Shown here piece after piece: positions 13,934 through 21,969 of a stretch of DNA of 33,413 bases. The stretch spans positions 1-33,413 of the forward strand of contig CAMDBI010000035.1 of the NCBI GenBank assembly GCA_945889005.1. Direction: 5' to 3'. The stretch comes from Bacteroides fragilis (GTDB taxonomy: Bacteria > Bacteroidota > Bacteroidia > Bacteroidales > DTGW01). A program made the position numbers and the translations under genes. The notes beneath the pieces are model-generated. The model searched no databases, was not told the origin of the DNA, and worked only from the letters and a program-made list of their open reading frames with translations. How positions within the stretch are numbered: the first letter of the stretch is position 1; each line of letters opens with the position of its first letter.

Positions 13934-13941
13934 TATTTTTG
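13934..13941 (+). promoter_or_regulatory. Candidate -7 element of the last TA module
   Basis: TATTTTTG fits TAnnTTTG, 18 bp before the preferred start codon at 13960. Confidence 0.35.
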
Positions 13942-13959
13942 CTTAACAAAGATTATAAA

Positions 13960-14202
13960 ATGAACATACAAGCAAGGAAGTTAAATCTGATAGAAAATCT
14001 TTTAAAAATTTCAGATGTAAGTGTTATAGAAAAATTAGAATATTTTATTAGTATTGAGAAAAACAATCAGTACGATAGAACCTTGAAGCCTATGTCATTA
14101 AATGATTTTTATGAAATGATAGAAAAGGCAAAACAAGATAAAATTGAAGGAAGAGTTATTTCACTAGATGATTTAAAAAAGAAAATTAAATCATGGAAAT
14201 AA
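13960..14202 (+). CDS. Antitoxin-like protein of a ParE/RelE-type module
   Basis: 80 residues from the ATG at 13960 (MNIQARKLNLIENLLKISD); an in-frame start at 13939 is also possible but lies closer to the promoter. The pattern, an N-terminal helix pair then LKPMSLNDFYEMIEKAKQDK and ISLDDLKKKIKSWK, is typical of antitoxins that pair with ParE/RelE toxins in Bacteroidota. It overlaps the toxin start (ATG at 14193) by 10 bp. The antitoxin is intact although its toxin is broken. Confidence 0.75.
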   Translation: MNIQARKLNLIENLLKISDVSVIEKLEYFISIEKNNQYDRTLKPMSLNDFYEMIEKAKQDKIEGRVISLDDLKKKIKSWK

Positions 14203-14370
14203 AAATTGAATGGTCAGAATTATCAACTATTCAGCTTAGTGATATATATGATTATTACTTAGTTAAAACTAGTCCAAAAATTGCGAAAAAAGATTATTAA
14301 TAATATAGTCTCTAGAGTTGATATTTTACTCAATAATCCAATGTCAGGTCATAATCAAATTTCATGGTAA
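14193..14370 (+). pseudogene. Frameshifted, truncated ParE/RelE-family toxin
   Basis: The ATG at 14193 gives MEIKIEWSELSTIQLSDIYD, then YYLVKTSPKIAKKDY and a stop at 14298-14300. Reading one base further on after the AAAAAA run (14285-14291), the family continues as IINNIVSRVDILLNNPMSGH and stops at 14368-14370, before the conserved R-x-L-V/YKIIY end of ParE toxins. So there is one frameshift in a homopolymer and a lost C-terminus. A dead toxin next to a live antitoxin suggests decay at the right end of the array. Confidence 0.72.
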
Positions 14371-14423
14371 ATTTAATTCGTCTTACATTTGTTGATCAAA
14401 ATAAATTATTATTTTATTAAAAA

Positions 14424-15230
14424 ATGACAACTGAGAATATTTTATTTGCATTTGGTTTGACTCTTTTTGCCGGATTGGCTACCGGTATAGGCAGTATTAT
14501 GTCTTTGTTTTCGAAAAAGTTTAATCCCCGATTTTTGGCTGGTTCTTTGGGCTTTTCGGCTGGCGTAATGATTTATGTTTCGATGGTCGAGATATTTGCT
14601 AAAGCAAAAGTTGCATTAATTGCTGTTCATGGTATTAAATTGGGAAATATTTATACCGTTATAGCTTTTTTTGCTGGAATAGCTGTTATAGCTTTAATAG
14701 ATAAGCTCATTCCATCGTTCGAAAATCCTCATGAAATAAAAAACATCGATGAAAAGAATTTAAATCCCGTAAATAGTAAGAAACTTTTGAGAATGGGCCT
14801 ATTTTCGGCTATTGCCATTGCTATACACAACTTTCCTGAAGGTTTGGCTACTTTTATGAGTGCATTGTCGGATCCTACACTTGGGGTTAGTATTGCTGTA
14901 GCTATTGCTATTCACAATATACCCGAAGGAATTGCTGTTTCTGTGCCTATTTATTATGCAACCAAAAATCGCAAAAAAGCTTTTTGGCTTTCATTCTTAT
15001 CGGGCTTGGCAGAACCTGTTGGCGCAATATTAGGTTTTTTTATTCTTCGAAATTATTTCAACGAATCTACTTTTGGTCTTATTTTTGCCGGAGTAGCCGG
15101 TATTATGGTTTATATTTCGCTCGACGAACTGTTGCCTACTGCCGAAGAATATGGCGAGCATCATATTGCAATTGGAGGCTTGGTTGCGGGTATGGCTGTA
15201 ATGGCAATAAGTTTGTTGTTGTTTATATAG
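14424..15230 (+). CDS. zupT: ZIP-family metal transporter, ZupT-like
   Basis: 268 residues with eight predicted membrane helices. The two ZIP signature motifs are complete: HNFPEG at 135-140 and HNIPEG at 164-169, with SGLAEP at 193-198; these provide the metal-binding His, Asn and Glu residues of helices 4 and 5. A variable cytoplasmic loop (about 97-120) separates helices 3 and 4. ZupT imports zinc and other divalent cations across the inner membrane. It is the first ordinary gene to the right of the cassette array and has no repeat block around it. Confidence 0.92.
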   Translation: MTTENILFAFGLTLFAGLATGIGSIMSLFSKKFNPRFLAGSLGFSAGVMIYVSMVEIFAKAKVALIAVHGIKLGNIYTVIAFFAGIAVIALIDKLIPSFENPHEIKNIDEKNLNPVNSKKLLRMGLFSAIAIAIHNFPEGLATFMSALSDPTLGVSIAVAIAIHNIPEGIAVSVPIYYATKNRKKAFWLSFLSGLAEPVGAILGFFILRNYFNESTFGLIFAGVAGIMVYISLDELLPTAEEYGEHHIAIGGLVAGMAVMAISLLLFI

Positions 15231-15320
15231 AAATATACTTTTTGAAAAAAGAAAAAATATTTAGTAATTAGTGCTTAAAATTCATGTTTATTAAGTAATT
15301 TAGCCTGAAAAATATAAACC

Positions 15321-16436
15321 ATGAGAAAATTAGCATCCATACAACGTATATCTGCAATCGAACCCATTGCAAATGCCGATGCCATTGTTAAAGCTACAAT
15401 TTTAGGCTGGCAGGTTGTTGTTAAAAAAGACGAATTTAAGCAAGGCGATTTGTGCGTTTATTTCGAAATAGATTCGCTTATGCCAGCAATGCCCGAGTTT
15501 GAGTTTTTGCGTGAGCGAAAGTTTCGAATTAAAACTGTGAAACTTCGAGGTCAGGTTAGTCAGGGTATTTGTTTCCCAACCACTATTTTGCCCGAGTCGT
15601 TTGCTATAGAAGAAGGAGCAGATGTTACCCAATTTCTGGGAATTAAACAATGGGAACCTTTTCAGGAAGAGCAACGGCTTAGACCACAAACCGGCAAAAT
15701 TCGCTATCCACGATGGATGCCCCGATGGTTTCAAAATCTGATACACAAAATACGCTTCGTAAGAGAATACTATCGAAAACATTCTGGTCAAAAGACCTTC
15801 CCGTCGCTTATACCTAAGACCGACGAGACTCGTGTGCAGGTATTACAGCCTTTGCTCGACAAATACGCTGGTACAAAGTGCTATATTACCGAAAAGCTCG
15901 ATGGAAGCAGTATTACCGTGTACCAGATCAATGGCAAATTTGGCGTGTGCAGTCGCAATCTCGATCTGTTTCGCGACAAGTACGACCTCTACTGGAGCAC
16001 TGTAATGGAACACGATTTAGAAAAAAAGTTTAAAAAACATTTCGGCAAAGACAATATTGCCATACAGGGCGAACTCATTGGACCGAGCGTACAGGGCAAT
16101 AAGTATAAACTTCGAAAGTGCGATATTTATTTTTTCAATGTCTATTTTATCAAAAAGCATGCTTATGGCAATCTGACTGAATTGAAAGAAGTATGCCAAT
16201 TATTGGACGAGAAAACTGTACCCGTACTTAACGAAGATTATATACTGAGCCAATCTATTCCCGACTTGGTCGAATTGTCCAAGGGAACTAGTACACTTTC
16301 GGAAACCTTACGAGAAGGAATTGTAATAAGACCATACAATGAAATCTCTGACCGTGAACTCGATTGTCAATTGGTCAAAAATCGCATTTCGTTCAAAAGC
16401 ATTAATCCCGACTTTTTGCTCAAATACGACGAATAA
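15321..16436 (+). CDS. ATP-dependent RNA ligase, Rnl5/DraRnl (DRB0094) type
   Basis: 371 residues. The N-terminal module (about 1-110; ASIQRISAIEPIANADAI, FEIDSLMP) is the OB-fold-like domain that marks the Deinococcus DraRnl family. The ligase domain has motif I EKLDGSS (191-197) with nucleophile Lys192, motif Ia SRNLDL (211-216), IQGELIGP (248-255), motif III-like FFNVY (271-275), motif IV REGIVIRP (331-338) and motif V-like SFKSINPDFLLKY (357-369). The family seals 3'-OH/5'-phosphate RNA ends, with nick repair suggested. It is intact. A small gene follows after 27 bp and is probably co-transcribed. Physiological substrate unknown. Confidence 0.88.
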   Translation: MRKLASIQRISAIEPIANADAIVKATILGWQVVVKKDEFKQGDLCVYFEIDSLMPAMPEFEFLRERKFRIKTVKLRGQVSQGICFPTTILPESFAIEEGADVTQFLGIKQWEPFQEEQRLRPQTGKIRYPRWMPRWFQNLIHKIRFVREYYRKHSGQKTFPSLIPKTDETRVQVLQPLLDKYAGTKCYITEKLDGSSITVYQINGKFGVCSRNLDLFRDKYDLYWSTVMEHDLEKKFKKHFGKDNIAIQGELIGPSVQGNKYKLRKCDIYFFNVYFIKKHAYGNLTELKEVCQLLDEKTVPVLNEDYILSQSIPDLVELSKGTSTLSETLREGIVIRPYNEISDRELDCQLVKNRISFKSINPDFLLKYDE

Positions 16437-16463
16437 TAATCATAAATAATTTGTAATTGTATT

Positions 16464-16709
16464 ATGACCGTTCAGGAACTTATAACTCGACTTAGCCAAT
16501 TGCCACCAGATACCCGCGTGGTGGTTGAGGGTTACGAAACTGGGTATAACGACATTCTCGAGTTCAAAGGACTTATGCTTAAACTCGATGTGTCGACCGA
16601 TTGGTGGGACGGACAACACGATGAGAAAAAAGATGGCGACGAGGTGGCTGTTGCATTGGTTGGTAGAAACCTGAAAGCGCGCGACGATAAGGATTATATA
16701 CCAAGATAA
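16464..16709 (+). CDS. Small conserved-looking protein downstream of RNA ligase
   Basis: 81 residues: MTVQELITRLSQLPPDTRVV, EGYETGYNDILEFKGLMLKL, then an acidic loop (DWWDGQHDEKKDGDE) and VAVALVGRNLK. The opening TVQELITRLSQLPPDTRVVV resembles small soluble proteins that occur widely without known function. No signal peptide or membrane segment. It lies 27 bp after the RNA ligase gene, same strand. Function not assigned. Confidence 0.7.
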   Translation: MTVQELITRLSQLPPDTRVVVEGYETGYNDILEFKGLMLKLDVSTDWWDGQHDEKKDGDEVAVALVGRNLKARDDKDYIPR

Positions 16710-16778
16710 ATAAATGTAAAAATTTGAAAAATATGCAAATTAAGTTTTCTATTCAGATTTTGTAATTCATAATAAGTA

Positions 16779-18461
16779 ATGAATAAATTTATTGGTAAGT
16801 TAATATTTTGGAGCATTGGAATGTTTTTAATTTTAAATGTTCATGCGCAATTTGTTCCTATTCATGCCGATTATAGCAGTATATATAGTTTTATCGACGA
16901 ATTGGCAAACGATCGAATTATTGATTTGAACTCGGTTTGCAAACCCTATTCGCGCAAGCAAGTTGTCGATTGGTTGAATGACGCGCAAGTAAATATTGAA
17001 CAATTGAATGTAAGGCAGAAGAAAGAAGTGGCGTTTTATCTTTTGCAATTTGGAATAGACCCATCGACTTCGCTCAGGGAACGAGGTGCCGAAGCACGAA
17101 GCACGAAGCACGAAGCACGATTTTTAATTAATCCTCTTTCATTTTCACATACCGATAGCCTTTTTAGAATAAGAATAGAACCCTTATGGGGAATTAGGCA
17201 ATATGTGGCTGGAAGTAAAAAGTTGACTCATTTTTGGGGAGGCGGAAGTGCATTTGCATACTTGAGCGATGGATGGTCGTTTTATGCCAATGTGCGCGAC
17301 AACCACATGACCGGCGAAACTCTCGTTAAAGAATCATATTTTACCCAATTCCCCGGAGGCAATGTAAAGACTGATGCCAATTTTACAGGATCTGATTTTA
17401 GCGAAATGCGTGGAGGTTTGTATTATGCTAATTCGTGGGGTAGCATTGGTTTGGCCAAAGACCATGTGCAGTGGGGCGATCATAGCAATGGAGCATTGAT
17501 TTTTTCGGGTCGTACGCCCTCGTTTCCGATGGTCAAACTTCGATTGAACCCTGTTGATTGGATGCAGTTTAATTATATTCACGGGTGGCTGGTTTCTGAA
17601 GTGATCGATAGCACTTTGTCGTATATTAACAGAAACTCGAATTCGTACAGGGCTACATTTCGCAAAAAATTTATTGCAGCCAATATGTTTTCGTTTCGAT
17701 TATTGAAAGCAACTTGGCTCTCGGTCGGAAATTCGATTGTGTATAGCGACATGGATGCACACCCTGCATATCTCATACCATTTATGTTTTACAAATCGAT
17801 CGATCATACAGTTAATTGGGGTATTGAGAATCAAAACTCGCAAATGTTTATAAATCTTAGTATTAGGCGAATAAAACATTTGCACCTATATGGCAGTTTC
17901 TTTATCGACGAGTGGTCGTTCTCGAGGGTCAATGACCCAAAAAGTTTCAATTTTACATCGCAGAAAGCTGGGATAAACCTATCAAATTGGCCTTTGAAGA
18001 ATCTTTCGTTTAAGTATGAATATACGCAAAGTACCCCAATAACCTATAAACACAGAGTAAGTACAACAACCTACGAGTCGAATGGTTATAATTTAGGTTG
18101 GTTTATGCGCGACAATTCGCAGAATATTTATGCCAGCTTAGAATACAAAGCCTTAAAAAACTTGAATGTATCATTATTTTACGACCAATCGATTCATTTC
18201 AACGATTTTGTATATAAAACGGGTTACGAAGATACATTGTCGATTCGAAAGGATAAAAGTTGGGAATCGACACAAATGGGACTAAAAATTCGATATCAAA
18301 TTGTAAATAATATTTTTTTTACAGCCGATATTTTTAGTAATAAAAATTTGGGTTCCCCAATTGATGGAAAATCGTCGAAAGACTATCTCGAATTGTTTAC
18401 ATCTCCTGTTTTTAGAGGCAATGATAAAGTTGTATTGTTAGGATTTAATATGGGTTTTTAG
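16779..18461 (+). CDS. Wzi-like outer-membrane capsule assembly protein
   Basis: 560 residues. The signal peptide MNKFIGKLIFWSIGMFLILNVHA-Q ends near residue 24. An N-terminal helical part (SYIDELANDRIID-like, YSRKQVVDWL) is followed by a beta-barrel, with alternating aromatic strands and the last strand ending GFNMGF. The layout matches the capsule assembly Wzi family of Bacteroidota, which holds capsule polysaccharide at the outer membrane. Residues 95-114 are encoded by an inserted intergenic-type repeat (17061-17120) in frame, at the joint between helical part and barrel. It is followed after 31 bp by a sugar transferase gene, consistent with a polysaccharide export role. Confidence 0.85.
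   Translation: MNKFIGKLIFWSIGMFLILNVHAQFVPIHADYSSIYSFIDELANDRIIDLNSVCKPYSRKQVVDWLNDAQVNIEQLNVRQKKEVAFYLLQFGIDPSTSLRERGAEARSTKHEARFLINPLSFSHTDSLFRIRIEPLWGIRQYVAGSKKLTHFWGGGSAFAYLSDGWSFYANVRDNHMTGETLVKESYFTQFPGGNVKTDANFTGSDFSEMRGGLYYANSWGSIGLAKDHVQWGDHSNGALIFSGRTPSFPMVKLRLNPVDWMQFNYIHGWLVSEVIDSTLSYINRNSNSYRATFRKKFIAANMFSFRLLKATWLSVGNSIVYSDMDAHPAYLIPFMFYKSIDHTVNWGIENQNSQMFINLSIRRIKHLHLYGSFFIDEWSFSRVNDPKSFNFTSQKAGINLSNWPLKNLSFKYEYTQSTPITYKHRVSTTTYESNGYNLGWFMRDNSQNIYASLEYKALKNLNVSLFYDQSIHFNDFVYKTGYEDTLSIRKDKSWESTQMGLKIRYQIVNNIFFTADIFSNKNLGSPIDGKSSKDYLELFTSPVFRGNDKVVLLGFNMGF
17061..17120 (+). repeat. Repeat element inserted in frame within the Wzi-like gene
   Basis: About 60 bp: CATCGACTTCGCTCAGGGAA followed by CGAGGTGCC and four copies of GAAGCAC. 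The first part is the same family as the CTTCGACTGCGCTCAGT elements in the array (5125, 12897, 12959). It encodes STSLRERGAEARSTKHEARF and adds no stop or frameshift, so the gene stays open. Confidence 0.7.
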
Positions 18462-18492
18462 ATAAAAAAAGTTTTTGCCATTTTAAATATTT

Positions 18493-20118
18493 GTGTTGAA
18501 ATTAAAAAAAGGCCTCAATTTTATTGTCTTTTTTTATTTCTTTTTTTATACATTTATCCTTGTTTTTAAAAGGAGATTTGTTAAATTGAAAAATATAAAA
18601 TTATTTGCTGCAGATTTATTAATACTGCTTTTGTCATTCCTTTCTGTAACGATCATTAAGCCAGGAGGGATTGAATCGTATGTTCATAATTATTACCTAG
18701 AAGTACTTTTGTTTATTGTAACATGGTTTCCCATTTCGTTTATTTTTGGGAAATACAATCCGATAAATTCAAGCAAATCATTTCTTGAAGGTTTAAAACC
18801 AATTATTAATGCAAACCTTGTAATATTAGGTTTAACTTCTTTGTTGATTGTTGTTTTTCAAATTTCTCGATATTCGAGAATGGTTTTCTTTGGAACCTTC
18901 TCTGTAGCGTTTTTTCTTGAAATAGTTTTTTACAATTTTCTGCATTATTTTGGCAGGTTAAAGGATTTGCCGATAGACGAAGATGCATTGGTAAAAGCCA
19001 TGCATTCGAAAAATTATACTTCAGAAACGTCTGTCAAAGAGCATTTGTTAAATGGGGAAATTGATCACGAAGTGCTAGCTTCGGTTCGTAGCGTTATTAA
19101 AGAAGAAACAACTGCTGAAGTATTTGTTCAATTGGAAAAATGGGTGAATCTTTCGTCGCCTTATTGTCAGATATTGGCAACAACTACGCGCTTCAACATC
19201 GACAAAAGTCCTAATAATAAATACAAGTGCTTCATTAACCTCAAAAGAATAAACGACATAAGGTATATTAATAAGTTTTTTGAAGCAGTAAATGTAAAGC
19301 TGCCGATAAATGGTATTTTTATTGGTTGTGTAGAAACAAAGGATATAAGGAAATTCAGGGTTTTAAAGAAATATCCTTTTCCCTTAAATTATTTTTATTA
19401 TACTATAGATTATATAATAAAGCGAATATTCCCAAAATTTAATTTGACTAAAGGCTTGTATTTTTTTCTGACACATGGTCACAATCGGGTATTGTCCAAA
19501 GCAGAAACATTTGGACGATTGTACAGTTGTGGATTTGAAGTTATTGATGAAGTATTTGTAAACAATCATCTGTATTTTTTAACCCGAAAAATAGACAGCC
19601 CGCATTACGACCCCGATCCGACCTATGGCCCCTTGGTGAAACTTAACAGAGTTGGGAAAAATGGTAAATTAATAAAAGTATATAAACTTCGGACCATGCA
19701 CCCCTATGCAGAGTACTTGCAGGAATATATTTATAAGAAATCGCAACTACAAGAAGGCGGAAAGTTTAAAAACGATTTCAGAATTTCTACATTAGGGCGT
19801 TTTTTTCGCAAGTTTTGGCTCGACGAATTGCCAATGATCTTCAATTTGCTAAAAGGCGATTTAAAGATTGTGGGAGTTAGACCATTGAGCAAACATTATT
19901 TTTCGCTGTATAGCCCCGAATTGCAAGAAAAACGCATGAAGACCAAACCGGGTTTAATTCCTCCTTTTTATGCCGATATGCCAAATACATTAGAAGAAAT
20001 ACAGGAATCGGAAATGAAATATCTGTTAGCTTTCGAAAAACATTCGATCGGAACCGACCTCAAATATTTTTATAAAGCAATGAAAAATATTTTATTTAAG
20101 CATGCCAGAAGCAAATAA
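18493..20118 (+). CDS. Membrane-anchored sugar-phosphate (polyprenyl glycosylphosphotransferase) protein
   Basis: 541 residues if a GTG at 18493 is used; a TTG at about 18586 preceded by AAAGGAGA is an alternative. The N-terminus has several membrane helices (LLILLLSFLSVTII, LEVLLFIVTWFPISFIF, ANLVILGLTSLLIVVF, FFGTFSVAFFLEIVFYN). The C-terminal bacterial sugar transferase domain has RVGKNGKLIKVYKLRTMHP (about 390-409), FWLDELPMIFNLLKGDLKIV (with the catalytic D444-E445 pair) and GVRPLSKHYFSLY. Such enzymes transfer a sugar phosphate to undecaprenyl phosphate, starting polysaccharide synthesis. The hydrophobic re-entrant helix that usually precedes the catalytic domain is not obvious here. 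Probably co-transcribed with the Wzi-like gene. Confidence 0.87.
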   Translation: MLKLKKGLNFIVFFYFFFYTFILVFKRRFVKLKNIKLFAADLLILLLSFLSVTIIKPGGIESYVHNYYLEVLLFIVTWFPISFIFGKYNPINSSKSFLEGLKPIINANLVILGLTSLLIVVFQISRYSRMVFFGTFSVAFFLEIVFYNFLHYFGRLKDLPIDEDALVKAMHSKNYTSETSVKEHLLNGEIDHEVLASVRSVIKEETTAEVFVQLEKWVNLSSPYCQILATTTRFNIDKSPNNKYKCFINLKRINDIRYINKFFEAVNVKLPINGIFIGCVETKDIRKFRVLKKYPFPLNYFYYTIDYIIKRIFPKFNLTKGLYFFLTHGHNRVLSKAETFGRLYSCGFEVIDEVFVNNHLYFLTRKIDSPHYDPDPTYGPLVKLNRVGKNGKLIKVYKLRTMHPYAEYLQEYIYKKSQLQEGGKFKNDFRISTLGRFFRKFWLDELPMIFNLLKGDLKIVGVRPLSKHYFSLYSPELQEKRMKTKPGLIPPFYADMPNTLEEIQESEMKYLLAFEKHSIGTDLKYFYKAMKNILFKHARSK

Positions 20119-20184
20119 ATTTATATGCCAATGAGGCAATGCGCTAATGCTTTTGTTTATAGTGCGTTGTAAAAGCAATGATAT

Positions 20185-20535
20185 TTAATATTTGCCAATA
20201 AATTTTTTTTCTGATGCTTGGTTAAAATTGTTTTGAAATTGTTTTATGTGCAACATGATATTTGCTACATCATCGTTATTTAGAGCAATTTTGCTGTAAT
20301 CTTCGTAATATTTTTTAAGTGAATCGGCTTGCCAGCTATTTATTTTTGTTAATAATAAAAGGGTGTCTTGCGATGTACTCCAACTTGCAAACATGTCGAT
20401 TTTCGATTGGTTAACAGAAACATCTTTTGTATTTGAGTTGTTTGAACTAGATGCGTTCATTTTGTCGCTACTATACGAATGGATACTAATAAGTGAGCTA
20501 ATAAAAAATGCTGCTATTGAAATATTTTTTTTCAT
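20185..20535 (-). CDS. Small predicted secreted protein, unknown function
   Basis: 116 residues with an N-terminal signal-like segment MKKNISIAAFFISSLISIHS, a Ser/Asn-rich linker (NASSSNNSNTKD) and a helical rest (SQDTLLLLTKINSWQADSLK ... HIKQFQNNFNQ). No family recognised. It is divergent from the 5-formyltetrahydrofolate cyclo-ligase gene and convergent with the sugar transferase. No lipobox cysteine is seen, so export to the periplasm is more likely than lipidation. Confidence 0.65.
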   Translation of the reverse strand: MKKNISIAAFFISSLISIHSYSSDKMNASSSNNSNTKDVSVNQSKIDMFASWSTSQDTLLLLTKINSWQADSLKKYYEDYSKIALNNDDVANIMLHIKQFQNNFNQASEKKFIGKY

Positions 20536-20625
20536 AATTTGTTGTTTTGTTTTTAGTTAATACAGATGTGTTAAATATAAGTTATATTTCTTTGACAAAC
20601 ATCAAAAAAGTGTTGACGAACAACT

Positions 20626-20650
20626 AAAAATGATGACTAATGTCATTTTT
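20626..20650 (+). promoter_or_regulatory. Inverted repeat in the divergent intergenic region
   Basis: AAAAATGA (20626-20633) and TCATTTTT (20643-20650) form 8-bp perfect arms around a 9-base loop, 38 bp before the start of the folate gene. Could be an operator or a leader hairpin. Confidence 0.3.
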
Positions 20651-20687
20651 TTGAAATGATTAAGATCACCAAAAAAATTACAATTAA

Positions 20688-21227
20688 ATGAATATGAAAG
20701 GTAAAACAAAAATGCGATTATTTGTAAAGGAGAAACAAAAGATTTTTTCTGAAACTGAAATTAAACATGCTTCAGACAAAATATGCAATTCACTTGAGCA
20801 TCACGAATCATTTGTAAAAGCAAATATCATTATGTCATACTGGCCAATGGCCAAAGAGGTAGATATTAGGGTTTTAAATATTAAATATTGCCAAAGTAAA
20901 AAAATATTTTTACCTGTAATAGAAGGAAATGATATAAAAATAAAATTGTTTGAAGGGTTCGATTCCTTAAAGTCTGGGAAATTTGGAATATTAGAACCTG
21001 ACTCAGACGATTTTTATGAATTAAATGATATTGAACTTATTATAGTCCCTGGTTTGGCTTTCGATAAGCAAAACAATCGTTTGGGTCGTGGGAAAGGTTA
21101 TTACGACCGTTTTATAAAAGAAACAAATGCATTTAAGATAGGTGTCTGCTTTGATTTTCAATTGTTTGATATTGTTCCTGCTGACCCTCACGATGTAGCA
21201 GTTGACCTTGTAATTACAAACAAATAA
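20688..21227 (+). CDS. 5-formyltetrahydrofolate cyclo-ligase
   Basis: 179 residues, normal for the family. It has the diagnostic C-terminal motif LGRGKGYYDRF beginning at residue 132, preceded by IELIIVPGLAFDKQNNR, and MSYWPMAKEVDIR (about 46-58). The enzyme converts 5-formyl-THF to 5,10-methenyl-THF using ATP, salvaging an inhibitory folate form. The stop codon abuts the end of the convergent gene at 21228, so the two transcription units meet without a gap. Confidence 0.92.
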   Translation: MNMKGKTKMRLFVKEKQKIFSETEIKHASDKICNSLEHHESFVKANIIMSYWPMAKEVDIRVLNIKYCQSKKIFLPVIEGNDIKIKLFEGFDSLKSGKFGILEPDSDDFYELNDIELIIVPGLAFDKQNNRLGRGKGYYDRFIKETNAFKIGVCFDFQLFDIVPADPHDVAVDLVITNK

Positions 21228-21590
21228 TTAAAAGGAAACGAGCCATTCGAGAGCCGATTCTTTATCGTTAAACGAACGTAAGTCTCGACCGGTGAGCTTC
21301 ATAAGTCCATTGAAAACTATTTGTTTTAAGCCGTCTACCCCAATCACGGCACTGGCTTTGATATAGTCTTTATTACCTTTAACAAAATCGGAGAAATGAT
21401 CTTTAATGCTTCCACTAAAATGCATATCCCTTATATTGGTGAGCGAATAAACCGATTTAGGAGTTTTCGAACGAATGTGTGTTTTACATTCATTTATTAA
21501 AGCTACAATTTCATTTTCGCTTTTAATGCCCGAAAAATCCATATAAAAAACCTGTTTGCCATTGTAGGTCAATTGTTGAACTCTGCTCAT
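21228..21590 (-). CDS. Small STAS/SpoIIAA-like protein of unknown function
   Basis: 120 residues: VQQLTYNGKQVFYMDFSGIK, then an alpha/beta alternation (EIVALINECKTHI, SVYSLTNIRDMHF, YIKASAVIGVDGLKQIVFNG, FNDKESALEWLVSF). The ending, with an acidic turn and ALEWLV, is typical of small SpoIIAA/STAS-like domain proteins, often described as polynucleotide- or lipid-sensing, but the match is only by fold impression. Cytoplasmic. Convergent with the folate cyclo-ligase gene. Confidence 0.65.
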   Translation of the reverse strand: MSRVQQLTYNGKQVFYMDFSGIKSENEIVALINECKTHIRSKTPKSVYSLTNIRDMHFSGSIKDHFSDFVKGNKDYIKASAVIGVDGLKQIVFNGLMKLTGRDLRSFNDKESALEWLVSF

Positions 21591-21969
21591 ACTTCAATGA
21601 ATTAATGTTAATAAGCAAGTTAAAAAAATTCTTTCAAAAAAAGTTGAGAAAGTGATTTTTTTTGTTTGCTTGGTTATATAAAACATTGCTGTTTCGATCT
21701 GATGTGCATTTGTATTGCTGAAAATGGAAACAAATACTTTGTGTTCGATATTTAAAAAACGCATGTTCTGAACGTATTGTGCCCTTCTGAATGTCCTAAA
21801 TAATTGCCGCTCGGCAAATATTTAGTTATATAGATTTTTTTATCGTAATATATATTAGGATTAAGCATCAGGATATTTATATCAGAAACTATTGTTTTTA
21901 TACTTTCGTTTTTTAAAGTTGATTTAGAGGAAAAGTTTTTTATGGATTGAGAGAGTAGAATAATCGCAA
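21591..21969. other. 379-bp intergenic region, no gene seen
   Basis: AT-rich. The - strand carries a short open stretch with SGNYLGHSEGHNTFRTCVF (stop near 21760) that continues out of frame from the lipoprotein gene; it has no good start or recognised family, so I do not call it. The region probably holds the terminator of the lipoprotein operon and the promoter of the 120-residue gene. No hairpin-unit repeats. Confidence 0.4.

Noticed and set aside
1-14400. Classical integron cassette array
   Set aside because: No integrase gene is visible in the window and the repeats lack the attC GTTRRRY core; the flanks are gene fragments plus repeats, not single recombination sites.
21600-21960. Hidden gene on the - strand downstream of the DUF4249 lipoprotein
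   Set aside because: The open stretch has no suitable start, continues out of frame from the lipoprotein gene, and matches no family I recognise.
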